Assembly: GCF_013374095.1 (NCBI RefSeq)
Contig: NZ_AP022672.1
Location: 1,549,501 to 1,613,500, forward strand
Source: Sphingomonas sp. HMP6
Lineage (GTDB): Bacteria; Pseudomonadota; Alphaproteobacteria; Sphingomonadales; Sphingomonadaceae
Direction of reading: 5' to 3'
DNA: 64,000 bases
Numbering within the stretch: position 1 is the first letter of the stretch; each line of letters opens with the position of its first letter. A program made the position numbers and the translations under genes. The notes under the pieces are model-generated. The model saw nothing but the letters and a program-made list of their open reading frames with translations, was not told the DNA's origin and ran no database searches. Shown one piece after another: positions 45,067 to 54,273 of the stretch.

Positions 45067-46426
45067 TCTCGTCTTTGTCGCCTTTCTTGGGGCCTTCTTC
45101 GCGGCCGGCTTTCGCAAGCCGTTCATTTTTGTGCTGGCGTACGTCTATATCGACATCGTCAGCCCGCAGCGGCTGACCTACATTCTGCTCAACGCAATCC
45201 CGATCTCGCTAATGGCCGTGGCGCTGACGGTCGGCGGATGGATGCTGGCGGACGACAAGACCGACACCCGCGTCGCTCAGCGTCAGGCGCTGATCGTCCT
45301 GCTGCTTATTTATTGCGGCATCACCACGCGCACTGCGGATTTCCCGATCGATGCGCTCGGCAAATGGGATTGGGTGTGGAAGTGCCTGGCCTTCGCCGCC
45401 TTCCTGCCGCTGACGCTGCGCACGAAATTGCGGATCGAAGCGCTGCTGCTCGTGATGATCGCGTCCGCCGCGTCGATCATCATCATCGGCGGGATCAAGA
45501 CGATCGCCAGCGGCGGCGGTGGATACGGCACGCTCAACCTGATGGTGTCGAACAATTCGGGGCTATACGAAGGGTCGACCATTTCGACCGTCGCGGTCGC
45601 GATCATCCCGCTGATCCTGTGGTTCACCAAATTCGGCACGATCTTCCCGCCAGATTGGAAGGTGAAGGTGTTTTGCTACGCGTTGGTCTTCGCCTGCCTG
45701 CTGATCCCGGTCGGCACCTCGACGCGTACCGGGCTGCTGTGCATCGGCCTCGTCGCGGTGCTGATGCTGCGCGATACCAAGCGCAAGGTCCTGTATCTTT
45801 GCCTGCTGGGTGCCGCAGGGCTTATGGCGGTGCCGTTCCTGCCGTCTTCGTTCACGGACCGGATGAGCACGATCAAGACCTATAAGGCCGACGAATCGGC
45901 CTCGACCCGGCTCGCCGTGTGGGGCTGGACTTGGCAGTACGCGAAGGACAACCCGATGGGCGGCGGCTTCGAAATGTACCGCCAGAATCAGATTCGCTAC
46001 GACACCGAAAAGGTCGAGGGCAACGCGCAGAATGCGACGATCGACAAGAAACTGACTGTGGACAAGGCGCGCGCCTTCCACAGCGCCTATTTCGAAATGA
46101 TCGGCGAACAGGGCTTTCCCGGCCTCGTCATATGGTTGTTGATCAACCTGATCGGCATCGTTCGGATGGAGGTGCTGCGGCAACGCTATCGCAAAGCCCC
46201 GCCCGATCAGGCGTGGGTCGCGCCGCTGGCCGGCGCGCTGCAATCCGCGCACATCGTCTATCTGCTCGGCGCGGCGTTCATCGCGATCGCGTTTCAGCCG
46301 TTCGTCTACATGCTGATCGGTGCGCAGATTGGCCTCGACACCTATCTCGCGCGCAAGCGGAGCCAGGCGGCGTGGCGGCCTATGCGCAAGCCGCGCGCGG
46401 CGCTACCGGTCGAGGCAGCGGCGTGA
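45059..46426 (+). CDS. O-glycosylation ligase, exosortase A system-associated
   Basis: A 455-residue Wzy/O-antigen-ligase-like membrane protein with about ten helices. The N-terminus RDLVFVAFLGAFFAAGFRKPFIFVLAYVYIDIVSPQRLTY is characteristic of the PEP_O_lig (TIGR03097) family. The large periplasmic loop AFHSAYFEMIGEQGFPGLVIWL carries the conserved H and the R/G motifs of the Wzy_C fold. The GTG at 45059 has AAAGG upstream. The acyltransferase gene overlaps its stop. Confidence 0.85.
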   Translation: MRDLVFVAFLGAFFAAGFRKPFIFVLAYVYIDIVSPQRLTYILLNAIPISLMAVALTVGGWMLADDKTDTRVAQRQALIVLLLIYCGITTRTADFPIDALGKWDWVWKCLAFAAFLPLTLRTKLRIEALLLVMIASAASIIIIGGIKTIASGGGGYGTLNLMVSNNSGLYEGSTISTVAVAIIPLILWFTKFGTIFPPDWKVKVFCYALVFACLLIPVGTSTRTGLLCIGLVAVLMLRDTKRKVLYLCLLGAAGLMAVPFLPSSFTDRMSTIKTYKADESASTRLAVWGWTWQYAKDNPMGGGFEMYRQNQIRYDTEKVEGNAQNATIDKKLTVDKARAFHSAYFEMIGEQGFPGLVIWLLINLIGIVRMEVLRQRYRKAPPDQAWVAPLAGALQSAHIVYLLGAAFIAIAFQPFVYMLIGAQIGLDTYLARKRSQAAWRPMRKPRAALPVEAAA

Positions 46427-47520
46427 TGCAGCGCCACGAATTGCGCGCGCTGACGGGCATGCGCGGGATCGCGGCGTGGTTCGTTGTGCTGTACCATATC
46501 CGCCTGTCGATCGCCGGCCTGCCGCCCTTCCTGCTCGACATCTTCGCCAAGGGCTATCTGGCGGTCGATTTCTTCTTCTTGCTCTCGGGCTTCGTCATCT
46601 GGCTGAGCTGGGGTGACCGACTGCGGAGCGGGGGTTTGTCCGCCGTCTCGGGGTTCCTGTGGCGCCGGATCGCGCGAATCTGGCCGCTCCACTTGTTCAT
46701 GCTCGGCTGCGCCGTCGCGCTCGCGCTGTTGCTCGCAAGCGTCGGGCGGCACGATCCTGCGGTCTACCCCTTCGCCGAACTGCCGCTGCACCTTCTGTTG
46801 CTGCAGAATTGGGGCTTTACCGATCACCTCGCCTGGAACGATCCGAGCTGGTCGATCAGCACCGAATGGGCGGCGTATCTGCTGTTCCCGCTGCTGGCGT
46901 TCGGCATGGATTGGCGGCGCGTGCCGAGCTGGGCGGTGATAGCCGCGATCGCTGCATCGTTGGTGCTGCTCCACGCACTGATGGCCGACGCGCCAACGCT
47001 CGGCACCGACATTGCAATCTTCGGACTGCGCCGCTGCCTGATCGAATTCACGGTCGGCTCGGCGCTCTGCGCGCTGTGGCTCCGGTGGCGCGACGCGCCC
47101 ACCCTACCTTCCTTGGCGATGTTGGCGGTCGCAGTGTCAATGCTGTCCGCGCGAACCGCCGGGGCACCCGAGACACTCACCATCCCTGCCGCCTTCGCCG
47201 CGCTGCTGCTGATCCTGGCGCTCATCTCGGGACGACGCGGCAACCCGCTCGAATTCCAGGCGATCCATTATCTCGGCGAGATCAGCTACGCGACCTATCT
47301 CGGCCATTTCCTGCTGTTCGTGCTGTTCAAGCTCGCCTTCGTCGACGACGCGCACGCAATTCCACCGATCCTGATCGCGCTGTATCTCACGCTCGTGCTG
47401 GGCAGCTCGGTCGCGCTCTACCACCTTGTCGAGCGGCCAGCGCAGGATTGGATGAACCGGCTCCCCGCAATATTGCGGAGAGCCGGTCCGAAAGCTCAGG
47501 CGTCCGCCAGCTCTTCCTGA
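46426..47520 (+). CDS. Acyltransferase family protein (OafA/YrhL type)
   Basis: A 364-residue acyltransferase_3 membrane protein with about ten helices. It starts RHELRALTGMRGIAAWFVVLYHIRLS (conserved R-A-L...H), followed by GYLAVDFFFLLSGFVIWLSWGDR, FLWRRIARIWPLHLFML and PSWSISTEWAAYLLFPLL. It adds acyl groups to polysaccharide. GTG at 46423 (V before M) is an alternative start; ATG at 46426 shares one base with the ligase stop. It ends by overlapping the convergent DJ-1 gene by 25 bases. Confidence 0.9.
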   Translation: MQRHELRALTGMRGIAAWFVVLYHIRLSIAGLPPFLLDIFAKGYLAVDFFFLLSGFVIWLSWGDRLRSGGLSAVSGFLWRRIARIWPLHLFMLGCAVALALLLASVGRHDPAVYPFAELPLHLLLLQNWGFTDHLAWNDPSWSISTEWAAYLLFPLLAFGMDWRRVPSWAVIAAIAASLVLLHALMADAPTLGTDIAIFGLRRCLIEFTVGSALCALWLRWRDAPTLPSLAMLAVAVSMLSARTAGAPETLTIPAAFAALLLILALISGRRGNPLEFQAIHYLGEISYATYLGHFLLFVLFKLAFVDDAHAIPPILIALYLTLVLGSSVALYHLVERPAQDWMNRLPAILRRAGPKAQASASSS

Positions 47521-48047
47521 AGTGCTGCAAGGATCGCCGCGTTGAATGCCGGAATGTCGTCCGGCTTGCGGCTGGTGATGAACTGGCCGTCGCGCACGAC
47601 TTCCTCGTCCACCACATCTGCCCCGGCATTCGCGAGATCGGTCCGCAGCGACGGCCAACTCGTCATGCGCTTTCCGTCCACCACATCGGCCTCGATCAAC
47701 AACCACGGTGCATGGCAAATGGCGGCAATCAGCTTTTCGTCATCGGCGAATTCCTCGATGATCTCGATCGCCCGGTCTTCCATTCGCAGCGTATCGGGAT
47801 TGGCGACGCCGCCCGGCAGCAGCAGCGCGGTGTAATCCTCGGTGTCGACGTCATCGAGCACCATGTCGGGCGTGATCGTGTCGCCCTTCACGTCATGCTG
47901 CATCCCCTGGATCGGGTCGGTCTTGATCGAGGCGAGCGTCACCTTGACACCGGCATCGAGCAGCGCCTGACGCGGCTTGAACAGTTCGTCCTGCTCGAAA
48001 CCATCGGTCGCGAGGATCAGGACGTGCGCATTGGAAAGATCGGCCAT
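47496..48047 (-). CDS. DJ-1/PfpI family protein
   Basis: A 183-residue type-1 glutamine-amidotransferase-fold protein (YhbO/PfpI type). Its nucleophile elbow is AAICHAPWLLIEAD, the nucleophile Cys in the conserved CHAP/CHG context. The N-terminal VLILATDGFEQDELFKPRQALLDAGVKVTLAS and the conserved ALLLPGGVANPDTLR also fit. Such proteins act as deglycase/chaperone stress proteins. Convergent with the acyltransferase gene. Confidence 0.92.
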   Translation of the reverse strand: MADLSNAHVLILATDGFEQDELFKPRQALLDAGVKVTLASIKTDPIQGMQHDVKGDTITPDMVLDDVDTEDYTALLLPGGVANPDTLRMEDRAIEIIEEFADDEKLIAAICHAPWLLIEADVVDGKRMTSWPSLRTDLANAGADVVDEEVVRDGQFITSRKPDDIPAFNAAILAALQEELADA

Positions 48048-48155
48048 TGGGGGGTCTCCGGCTTGGGGTAAAGCGGTTGGGGTTCACGCCGCTCAACCGA
48101 TGAGCCGCCCCGGTCGTTCCGGAACGATGCGACGGCCCGTGCATTCTCATCGGCC

Positions 48156-49160
48156 ATGGCCAAGATCACGTATCACGATGACAGCGCACCCGGCATCACG
48201 CGCAAGAAGATGCGCCACGGCTGGGGTTATTTCGATGCGAGCGGCGCGCGTATCGCAGACCGTGACGAGATCGACCGGCTGAACGCGATCGGCCTGCCCC
48301 CCGCCTATCGTGACGCATGGTTCTGCCCCAAACCGCATGGCCATATTCAGGCGGTCGGCTGGGATGCGAAAGGCCGCAAGCAATATCGCTATCACACCGG
48401 TTTTCGCGAAACACAGGAAGCCGCAAAATATGAGGGCTGTGCGAGCTTCGGCCAAAGCCTGCCCAAATTGCGCGCGCGGATCGATGCCGACATGGCGCTC
48501 CCCGGCGTCAGCCGCGAGAAGGCGGTCGCGGCGGTCGTTCGCTTGCTCGATCTCGGGCATATCCGCGTCGGGAACGAAGGCTATGCCAAGGCCAACAACA
48601 GTTTCGGCGCCACCACGCTGCGCAACCGCCACGTCAAGGTCGCGGGCAATGCGTTGAAACTCAAATTCCGCGCAAAATCGGGCAAAGAGCGGGTGATGAC
48701 GATCACCGACAAGACGCTCAGTCGCTTTGTAAAGAAATGTCAGGATCTGCCCGGCCAGCACCTCTTCCAATGGCTCGACAGCGAAGGCGAGCCGCACCCG
48801 GTGTCCTCCTCCGACGTCAACGAATATATCCGGGAGGCGACCGGCGGCGATTTCACCGCGAAACATTTCCGCACCTGGGCAGCAAGCGTGATGGCGTTCG
48901 AAACGCTGGCGAGCGCGAAAGCCGATATCGGCCTGAAAACCCTGTTGCTGCCGGTGTCCGAGGCGCTCGGCAATACGCCCGCCATCGCGCGTAAATCCTA
49001 CGTTCACCCCGCCTTGTTAGCGCTGGTGAAGACGGGCCAAGCGGAATTCCGTGCCCAATTGCGCTTGCCGCGCAGCACCCACTATCTATCGCGCGCCGAA
49101 CGCGGGCTTATCGCGTTCCTCGAACCCGGCGCGCCAGCGGCGGTACGCCACGTCGCCTGA
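48156..49160 (+). CDS. DNA topoisomerase IB
   Basis: A 334-residue eukaryotic-type topoisomerase I of the bacterial/poxvirus family, which relaxes supercoils by nicking one strand. The catalytic tyrosine is Tyr282 in NTPAIARKSYVHPAL. The catalytic pocket has RVGNEGYAKANNSFGATTLRNRHVKV and AKHFRTWAASV (Arg and His). The N-terminal GWGYFDASGARIADRDEIDRLNAIGLPPAY is typical. Likely horizontally spread family; the only catalytic component needed is present. Confidence 0.94.
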   Translation: MAKITYHDDSAPGITRKKMRHGWGYFDASGARIADRDEIDRLNAIGLPPAYRDAWFCPKPHGHIQAVGWDAKGRKQYRYHTGFRETQEAAKYEGCASFGQSLPKLRARIDADMALPGVSREKAVAAVVRLLDLGHIRVGNEGYAKANNSFGATTLRNRHVKVAGNALKLKFRAKSGKERVMTITDKTLSRFVKKCQDLPGQHLFQWLDSEGEPHPVSSSDVNEYIREATGGDFTAKHFRTWAASVMAFETLASAKADIGLKTLLLPVSEALGNTPAIARKSYVHPALLALVKTGQAEFRAQLRLPRSTHYLSRAERGLIAFLEPGAPAAVRHVA

Positions 49161-49170
49161 AAGTTATGAC

Positions 49171-50415
49171 ATGACGACCAGTAACACCAGCACTGCCATC
49201 CTGCCGCCGATCAAGGTCCAGGATGTCGATCAGCAATTGCGCGGCCTCGTCGGCGTGACCTATCAATGGGTCGGCACGCACTGGCTTCAAATCCTCATCG
49301 CGATCGGCGTGGCGAGCGTGATCGTGATCGCGCTCCATGCGATCCGTCGCTTTGCGCGGGGATATTGCGCACGGCAGACCGGCGGTCGCGTGCGCTGGGG
49401 GTCGGTGGCCGCACGTGCGGTGGTGCAGACCGGCAACGTCTTCATGGTCGTCGCCGCGGCCAAGATCGTCTCCGCCGCAAATTTCGCCGGCACCCCGGTC
49501 GAGGTGCGCGGCACGATCGATTTCCTGTGGATTCTCGCCGCCGGCTATCAGGCGGCAGTCTGGGCGCGTGAAATCATCATCGGGACGATCGAACATCGCA
49601 CCGCTGGCGAACATTATGCCGGGGAGGCGATCGGCAGCGCGATGGGCATCATCCGCCTGCTCGTCGGCTTCGCGGTGTTCGCGATTGCCGGAATCGTCAT
49701 CCTCGACAATCTCGGCGTCAACGTCACCGGTCTGGTGGCGGGTCTCGGCGTCGGCGGCATCGCGATCGGTCTGGCGGCGCAAGGCATCTTCGCCGATCTG
49801 TTCGCGGCGCTGGCGATCATCTTCGATCGCCCGTTCCGGCGCGGCGATACCATCTCCTACGACACGACCACCGGGACGGTCGAAAGCATCGGCCTGAAAT
49901 CGACCCGCGTCCGGGCGGCAACCGGCGAAGAGCGGATCATCGCCAACAAGCAATTGCTGGAGAAAGAGATCCAGAACATCACGCAGCGCGATTACCGCCG
50001 CATCGTGTTCACGCTCGGCCTGGTGCAATGGACGCCAATCGAAACGATCAAGCGCTTTCCGGCGATGCTCAAGGAGGTGGTCGAGAGCTGCGACCTGAAA
50101 TTCGTCCGCGCCGGCTTCATTAAATTCGGCGACAGCAGCTACGATTTCGACCTCGAATTCGATTCCGAGCATTCCGGTTTCAAGGAATTCTTCGACGCCC
50201 GCCACGCGGTCGGCGTCGCGATCATCGAGCGGATGAATATCGAGGAGATCAGCCTCGCCTATCCGACGCAAACCGCCTTCACCGCTGCGCCCGATGGCGG
50301 GCTGATCCTGCCCTATCCCGAGGCGCCCGTGCGGGCGGTGACGTCGTCGTCCGACACGGCGCGCTTGACGCCCGACCAATCGACGCTCGGCAGCGCGAGC
50401 GAGCCGGAGGGGTGA
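49171..50415 (+). CDS. Small-conductance mechanosensitive channel (MscS family)
   Basis: A 414-residue MscS-like protein. Four N-terminal helices are followed by the pore-lining helix VTGLVAGLGVGGIAIGLAAQGIFADLFAALAIIFDRPFRRGD, the hallmark of the family. The cytoplasmic beta-domain follows (VESIGLKSTRVRAATGEERIIANKQLLEKEIQNI). The ATG at 49171 is 10 bases after the topoisomerase stop; the frame is open upstream to 49051. Only a weak ribosome site (TGAAAG) is present. Confidence 0.93.
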   Translation: MTTSNTSTAILPPIKVQDVDQQLRGLVGVTYQWVGTHWLQILIAIGVASVIVIALHAIRRFARGYCARQTGGRVRWGSVAARAVVQTGNVFMVVAAAKIVSAANFAGTPVEVRGTIDFLWILAAGYQAAVWAREIIIGTIEHRTAGEHYAGEAIGSAMGIIRLLVGFAVFAIAGIVILDNLGVNVTGLVAGLGVGGIAIGLAAQGIFADLFAALAIIFDRPFRRGDTISYDTTTGTVESIGLKSTRVRAATGEERIIANKQLLEKEIQNITQRDYRRIVFTLGLVQWTPIETIKRFPAMLKEVVESCDLKFVRAGFIKFGDSSYDFDLEFDSEHSGFKEFFDARHAVGVAIIERMNIEEISLAYPTQTAFTAAPDGGLILPYPEAPVRAVTSSSDTARLTPDQSTLGSASEPEG

Positions 50416-50476
50416 ACGGAAGTAGAGTAACGATTAGTTGCTGCGCGGTATCTTTTTTACCTTGCTTCTATATCGA

Positions 50477-51127
50477 CTAATTGCAGCAGCTCCCGCCTCT
50501 AGGACAAACATGGGAATCTGAACAGCACATCGGACCGCTTGAGCAGCAGGTCATACCGGAGCAGGGCGAGCAGCAACCGCCAGTTTCCGTTGTATCGCTT
50601 TGCACTTTTATCATGCTAGCGTTGACCGGCATCGTTGTAGCGCGACTCCAAGACGCCAATTTTTTGGCTGTGCATTTGTTTTTACCGAAACTTTGAGTTG
50701 ATGCAAATTTACCTGTAAAGTTATCACTTACGGTCGCTTCAATTCGGATTTGACCACGGCCGATTCCAGGAAAGGTCGTGGATACCATATTCTCCAGAGA
50801 TAAAGTTAAAACTGGCTCCGCCGCCTTAAGCCAAGCATCAGATTTTGCTAGGTAAAGTAAGTTAGATAGAGTGACAGTCTTTCGCTGTTCAGTACCGGCC
50901 ATCCTTATTTGCGTTTTTAACGAGTACCCATCTTGAGTCGCTCGCATAATCGTTGCCGCACTTCCATCTTCGATTACAAATTTTGGCTTGCCGATTATCC
51001 GATCGCCTTCATAGAGATTAAGGGTCACATAGTATAACTTTCCATGCGCTTTTTCTGGAATTTGAGAAGAAGATGAGGATATCGCAAATAAAAGGGACAA
51101 AAGAATACAAAACACATAACGAAACAT
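50477..51127 (-). CDS. Secreted protein with Cys-rich granulin-like C-terminus
   Basis: A 216-residue protein in a clearly AT-richer stretch than its neighbours. It has a signal peptide (MFRYVFCILLSLLFAISSSSS), a beta-rich middle (YYVTLNLYEGDRIIGKPKFVIEDGSA; LTLSLENMVSTTFPGIGRGQIRIEATVS) and a C-terminal knot of ten Cys within 33 residues: GGCCSPCSGMTCC, PMCCSDSHVCPRGGSCCN. The CC-x-x-x-x-H-x-C-P-x-G-x-x-C spacing recalls granulin and similar disulphide modules, but no family is claimed. Codon use and GC content suggest transfer. Confidence 0.7.
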   Translation of the reverse strand: MFRYVFCILLSLLFAISSSSSQIPEKAHGKLYYVTLNLYEGDRIIGKPKFVIEDGSAATIMRATQDGYSLKTQIRMAGTEQRKTVTLSNLLYLAKSDAWLKAAEPVLTLSLENMVSTTFPGIGRGQIRIEATVSDNFTGKFASTQSFGKNKCTAKKLASWSRATTMPVNASMIKVQSDTTETGGCCSPCSGMTCCSSGPMCCSDSHVCPRGGSCCN

Positions 51128-51165
51128 GGTTGTTCTCCTGCGTTTTATAGGGGTAAATCACGATG

Positions 51166-54100
51166 CTATATTGTTGTCAATCCCTCGTCCAAACTCAACA
51201 ACGTCGCATTCCCGCCCGCACTGGTCGTATCCACAGAAACCGCGCGCTCGACCACGAAGCGGTGCAGATAATGCGGTCCGCCCGCCTTCGGCCCGGTGCC
51301 CGATAGCCCCTCGCCGCCGAACGGCTGCGACCCCACCACCGCGCCGATCATCGACCGGTTGACGTAGAGATTGCCGACGGCAGCGAGCGCCTCGGTCTCC
51401 TCGGCGGCGCGCGCGATGCGGCTGTGCAGGCCCATCGTCAGGCCGTAGCCCTTGGCATTCACCGCGCGGATCGTGTCGGCGAGTTTGCCCGCAGGCCAGG
51501 TCGCGACGTGGAGGATCGGCCCGAACCATTCCTGCGTAAGCGCATCGATCCGGTCGATCCGGATCAGCGTCGGCGGCACGAACAGGCCATCCGCCGGAGC
51601 ATCGAGCGTCTTTTCGATCTTTGCGCCCGCACGGTACGCCATCAGCCGATCATACGCCGCCTGATCGATCACCGGCCCGACATCGGTCGCCGGATCAGCC
51701 GGATCGCCAAGCCGCAGCGTATCCATCGCGCCCTTCAGCATCTCGATCGTCGCCTCGGCGATCTCCTCCTGCAACAGCAGCAACCGCAACGCCGAACAGC
51801 GCTGCCCGGCCGAACGGAACGCCGAGGTGATGACGTCGGCGACGACTTGCTCGGGCAGCGCGGTCGAATCGACGATCATCGCGTTGATCCCGCCGGTCTC
51901 GGCGATCAGCGGGACGATCGGGCGGCTGTCGTCCTCCAGCAGCGAGCGCGCGATCTTCCGCGCGGTGGCGGTCGATCCGGTAAAGGCGACCCCCGCAATG
52001 CGCGGATCAGCGGTCAGCGCCGCGCCAACCTCCGGGCCGCCGGGAAGCAGAACCAATGCATCGCGCGGCACGCCCGCTTCGTGCGCCAGTTCAACCGCGC
52101 GCGCCGCAATCATCGGCGTCTGCGGCGCTGGCTTGGCAAGCACCGCATTACCCGCGACGAGGGCCGCGACGGTCTGGCCGAGGAAGATCGCCAGCGGGAA
52201 GTTCCACGGCGCGATCGTCGCCCAAACCCCGCGCCCGTCGAAGCGCAGCACGTTGCGCTCGCCGGTGGGCCCGGGGAGTTCGACCGGCTGCAACCCGTCG
52301 CGCGCTTGCTGGGCGTAATACCGACAAAAATCGACCGCCTCGCGCACTTCGCCGAGCGCATCGGGAATGGTCTTGAACGCTTCCTGCACGCAGATCGCCA
52401 TCAGTTCGTCGCGATGCGCCTCCAGCAGATCGGCGAGGCGATCAAGACACGCGGCGCGGTGTTCGACCGGGGTGGCGGACCAGGCGGGGAAGGCTAGCGC
52501 TGCTCTACCGATCGCCTCTTCTGCTCCCCGGCGAAGGCCGGGGAGCAGGGTTGCAGGAGACATCGCTTGAGGCCCTGGGCTCCGGCCTTCGCCGGAGAAC
52601 GAGACGGACTTTACCGTCGCCTCCAGCACCGCCCGATCCGCCAAATCCAGCCCAGCCGAATTCCGCCGCTCCGCCCCAAACAAATCCACCGGCAACGGAA
52701 TGCTCGGATGCCGCGCGCCACCCACCGCAGCGATCTTCGCCACCGGGTCCGCCAGAATCTCCGCCTCGGTCAGCCGCTCATCCGCAAGCTGATGCACGAA
52801 GGAAGAATTCGCCCCATTCTCCAGCAAACGCCGCACCAGATACGCCAGCAAATCGCGATGCCCGCCGACCGGCGCATAGACCCGGCAATGATAGCCATTC
52901 TCGCGCACCAGCCGCTCGTACAGCCCGTCGCCCATGCCGTGCAGCCGCTGGAACTCGAAGTCGCGCGAATTACCCGCCCATTCCATGATCGTCGCCACAG
53001 TCAGCGCATTGTGGCTGGCAAACGCAGGCCGGATCGCAGGCGCATCGAGCATGTCGCGCGCCACCGCGAGATACGACACATCGGTCGCCGCTTTCCGCGT
53101 GAACAGCGGATAATCGGCCAGCCCCTCGACTTGCGTCCGCTTGATCTCGCTATCCCAATAGGCACCCTTCACCAACCGCACGTTCATCGTCCGGCCAAGT
53201 TCGCCCGCCCAGGCGACGACTGGCCGCGCGCGCTTGCCATACGCCTGCACCGCCATGCCGAAACCGTCCCAGCCCTTCAGGCTGGGCAGGCCCGCCACCG
53301 TGCCGATGATGTCGAGGCTCATCTCCAGCCGCTCGCTCTCCTCGGCGTCGACCGTCAGCGCGATCCCCAGCCCAGCCGCCTGCACCGCCAGCGCCTCAAG
53401 CATTTCGGTCAGCGCAGGCACGCATTCGTCCCACCGCGCCACCTCATAGCGCGGGTGCAGCGCCGACAATTTGACCGAAATCGAATGCCCCGCCGCCGCA
53501 TCACGCCCCACCGCCGCCACCGCATCGGTGTACGCCCGGAAGTACCGGGCCGCATCGGCCTCAGTCCGCGCCGCCTCGCCCAGCATGTCGAAGCTAGCGG
53601 TGAAGCCCTTATGCTCGGGCTTGCGCATCCGCTTCATCGCTTCGTCGATCGTGCGGCCCATCACGAAGATTTCGCCCATCATCCGCATCGCGGCGCCAAC
53701 CGCCTGCCGCACGAACGGCTCGCCAGCGCGGCTGATCAGGCGACGCAGCGACGATGGCTTCTCCCCCTCGCCCACCAGCGCACGCCCGACGACCAGCCCC
53801 CAGGTCGCGGAATTGACCAGGGTCGAGTTCGATTTGCCCGTGTGCGCGCGCCAGTCGGCATCCCCCAATTTGTCGGCGATCAGCAAATCCGCCGTCTCCG
53901 GATCGGGTACGCGCAGAAACGCCTCGGCCAGCGACAGCAAGGCAACGCCCTCGGACGAATTGAGCCGATATTCCTGCAGGAACTGGTTGACCCACCCCTT
54001 GCCTTGCGCCGCGCGCAAGTCCGCAAGCAGCCCGGCGGCGTGCCCCAGCGTCCGTTCGCGCGACTCGGGGGTGAGCGCGGCACGCTCAAGCAGCGGCTTT

Positions 54101-54174
54101 AGAACATCGGGTTCGCTCGCGCGGTGCAGCGATGGCATGGATTTGCGGGCATTGGACGCTACGTCAGGGGTCAT
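51166..54174 (-). CDS. putA: Bifunctional proline dehydrogenase/delta-1-pyrroline-5-carboxylate dehydrogenase PutA
   Basis: A 1002-residue PutA that oxidises proline to glutamate. The N-terminal half is the FAD proline dehydrogenase (LVKGAYWDSEIKR; RLHGMGDGLYERL; YAPVGGHRDLLAYLVRRLLENGANSSFVHQLAD). The C-terminal half is an aldehyde dehydrogenase with ETGGINAMIVD and the Cys in SAGQRCSALRLLLL. There is no N-terminal ribbon-helix-helix repressor domain. An in-frame REP-like element codes about 25 residues near the domain junction. ATG 54174 is preferred over the longer frame, which opposes the MaoC gene. Confidence 0.95.
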   Translation of the reverse strand: MTPDVASNARKSMPSLHRASEPDVLKPLLERAALTPESRERTLGHAAGLLADLRAAQGKGWVNQFLQEYRLNSSEGVALLSLAEAFLRVPDPETADLLIADKLGDADWRAHTGKSNSTLVNSATWGLVVGRALVGEGEKPSSLRRLISRAGEPFVRQAVGAAMRMMGEIFVMGRTIDEAMKRMRKPEHKGFTASFDMLGEAARTEADAARYFRAYTDAVAAVGRDAAAGHSISVKLSALHPRYEVARWDECVPALTEMLEALAVQAAGLGIALTVDAEESERLEMSLDIIGTVAGLPSLKGWDGFGMAVQAYGKRARPVVAWAGELGRTMNVRLVKGAYWDSEIKRTQVEGLADYPLFTRKAATDVSYLAVARDMLDAPAIRPAFASHNALTVATIMEWAGNSRDFEFQRLHGMGDGLYERLVRENGYHCRVYAPVGGHRDLLAYLVRRLLENGANSSFVHQLADERLTEAEILADPVAKIAAVGGARHPSIPLPVDLFGAERRNSAGLDLADRAVLEATVKSVSFSGEGRSPGPQAMSPATLLPGLRRGAEEAIGRAALAFPAWSATPVEHRAACLDRLADLLEAHRDELMAICVQEAFKTIPDALGEVREAVDFCRYYAQQARDGLQPVELPGPTGERNVLRFDGRGVWATIAPWNFPLAIFLGQTVAALVAGNAVLAKPAPQTPMIAARAVELAHEAGVPRDALVLLPGGPEVGAALTADPRIAGVAFTGSTATARKIARSLLEDDSRPIVPLIAETGGINAMIVDSTALPEQVVADVITSAFRSAGQRCSALRLLLLQEEIAEATIEMLKGAMDTLRLGDPADPATDVGPVIDQAAYDRLMAYRAGAKIEKTLDAPADGLFVPPTLIRIDRIDALTQEWFGPILHVATWPAGKLADTIRAVNAKGYGLTMGLHSRIARAAEETEALAAVGNLYVNRSMIGAVVGSQPFGGEGLSGTGPKAGGPHYLHRFVVERAVSVDTTSAGGNATLLSLDEGLTTI
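52524..52597. repeat. REP-like palindrome pair inside putA
   Basis: Hairpin CTCCCCGGC-GAAG-GCCGGGGAG (52524-52545) and the opposite hairpin CTCCGGC-CTTC-GCCGGAG (52580-52597) lie in inverted orientation, 34 bases apart. The putA frame reads through without a stop, adding Gly/Pro/Ser/Arg-rich residues. Same core (CCGGCGAAGGCCGG) as at 18789 and 41042. Confidence 0.85.
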
Positions 54175-54273
54175 GTTCCGGTTTCCGGTCGGGTGAGGCT
54201 TGCGCGCGGCGGGCCTCGGTGCCATTTGCCGCGCCACGCGCCTATGCGACGATTTGTCCTTGAGGGGAATGCC

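Noticed and set aside
43598..47520. Full exopolysaccharide (XrtA) locus
   Set aside because: Only glycosyltransferase, ligase and acyltransferase are present; exosortase and polymer export genes are not in the window.
52524..52597. Assembly error as explanation of the palindrome in putA
   Set aside because: The frame is kept, and the same core occurs in two other places with different spacers, which an error would not produce.
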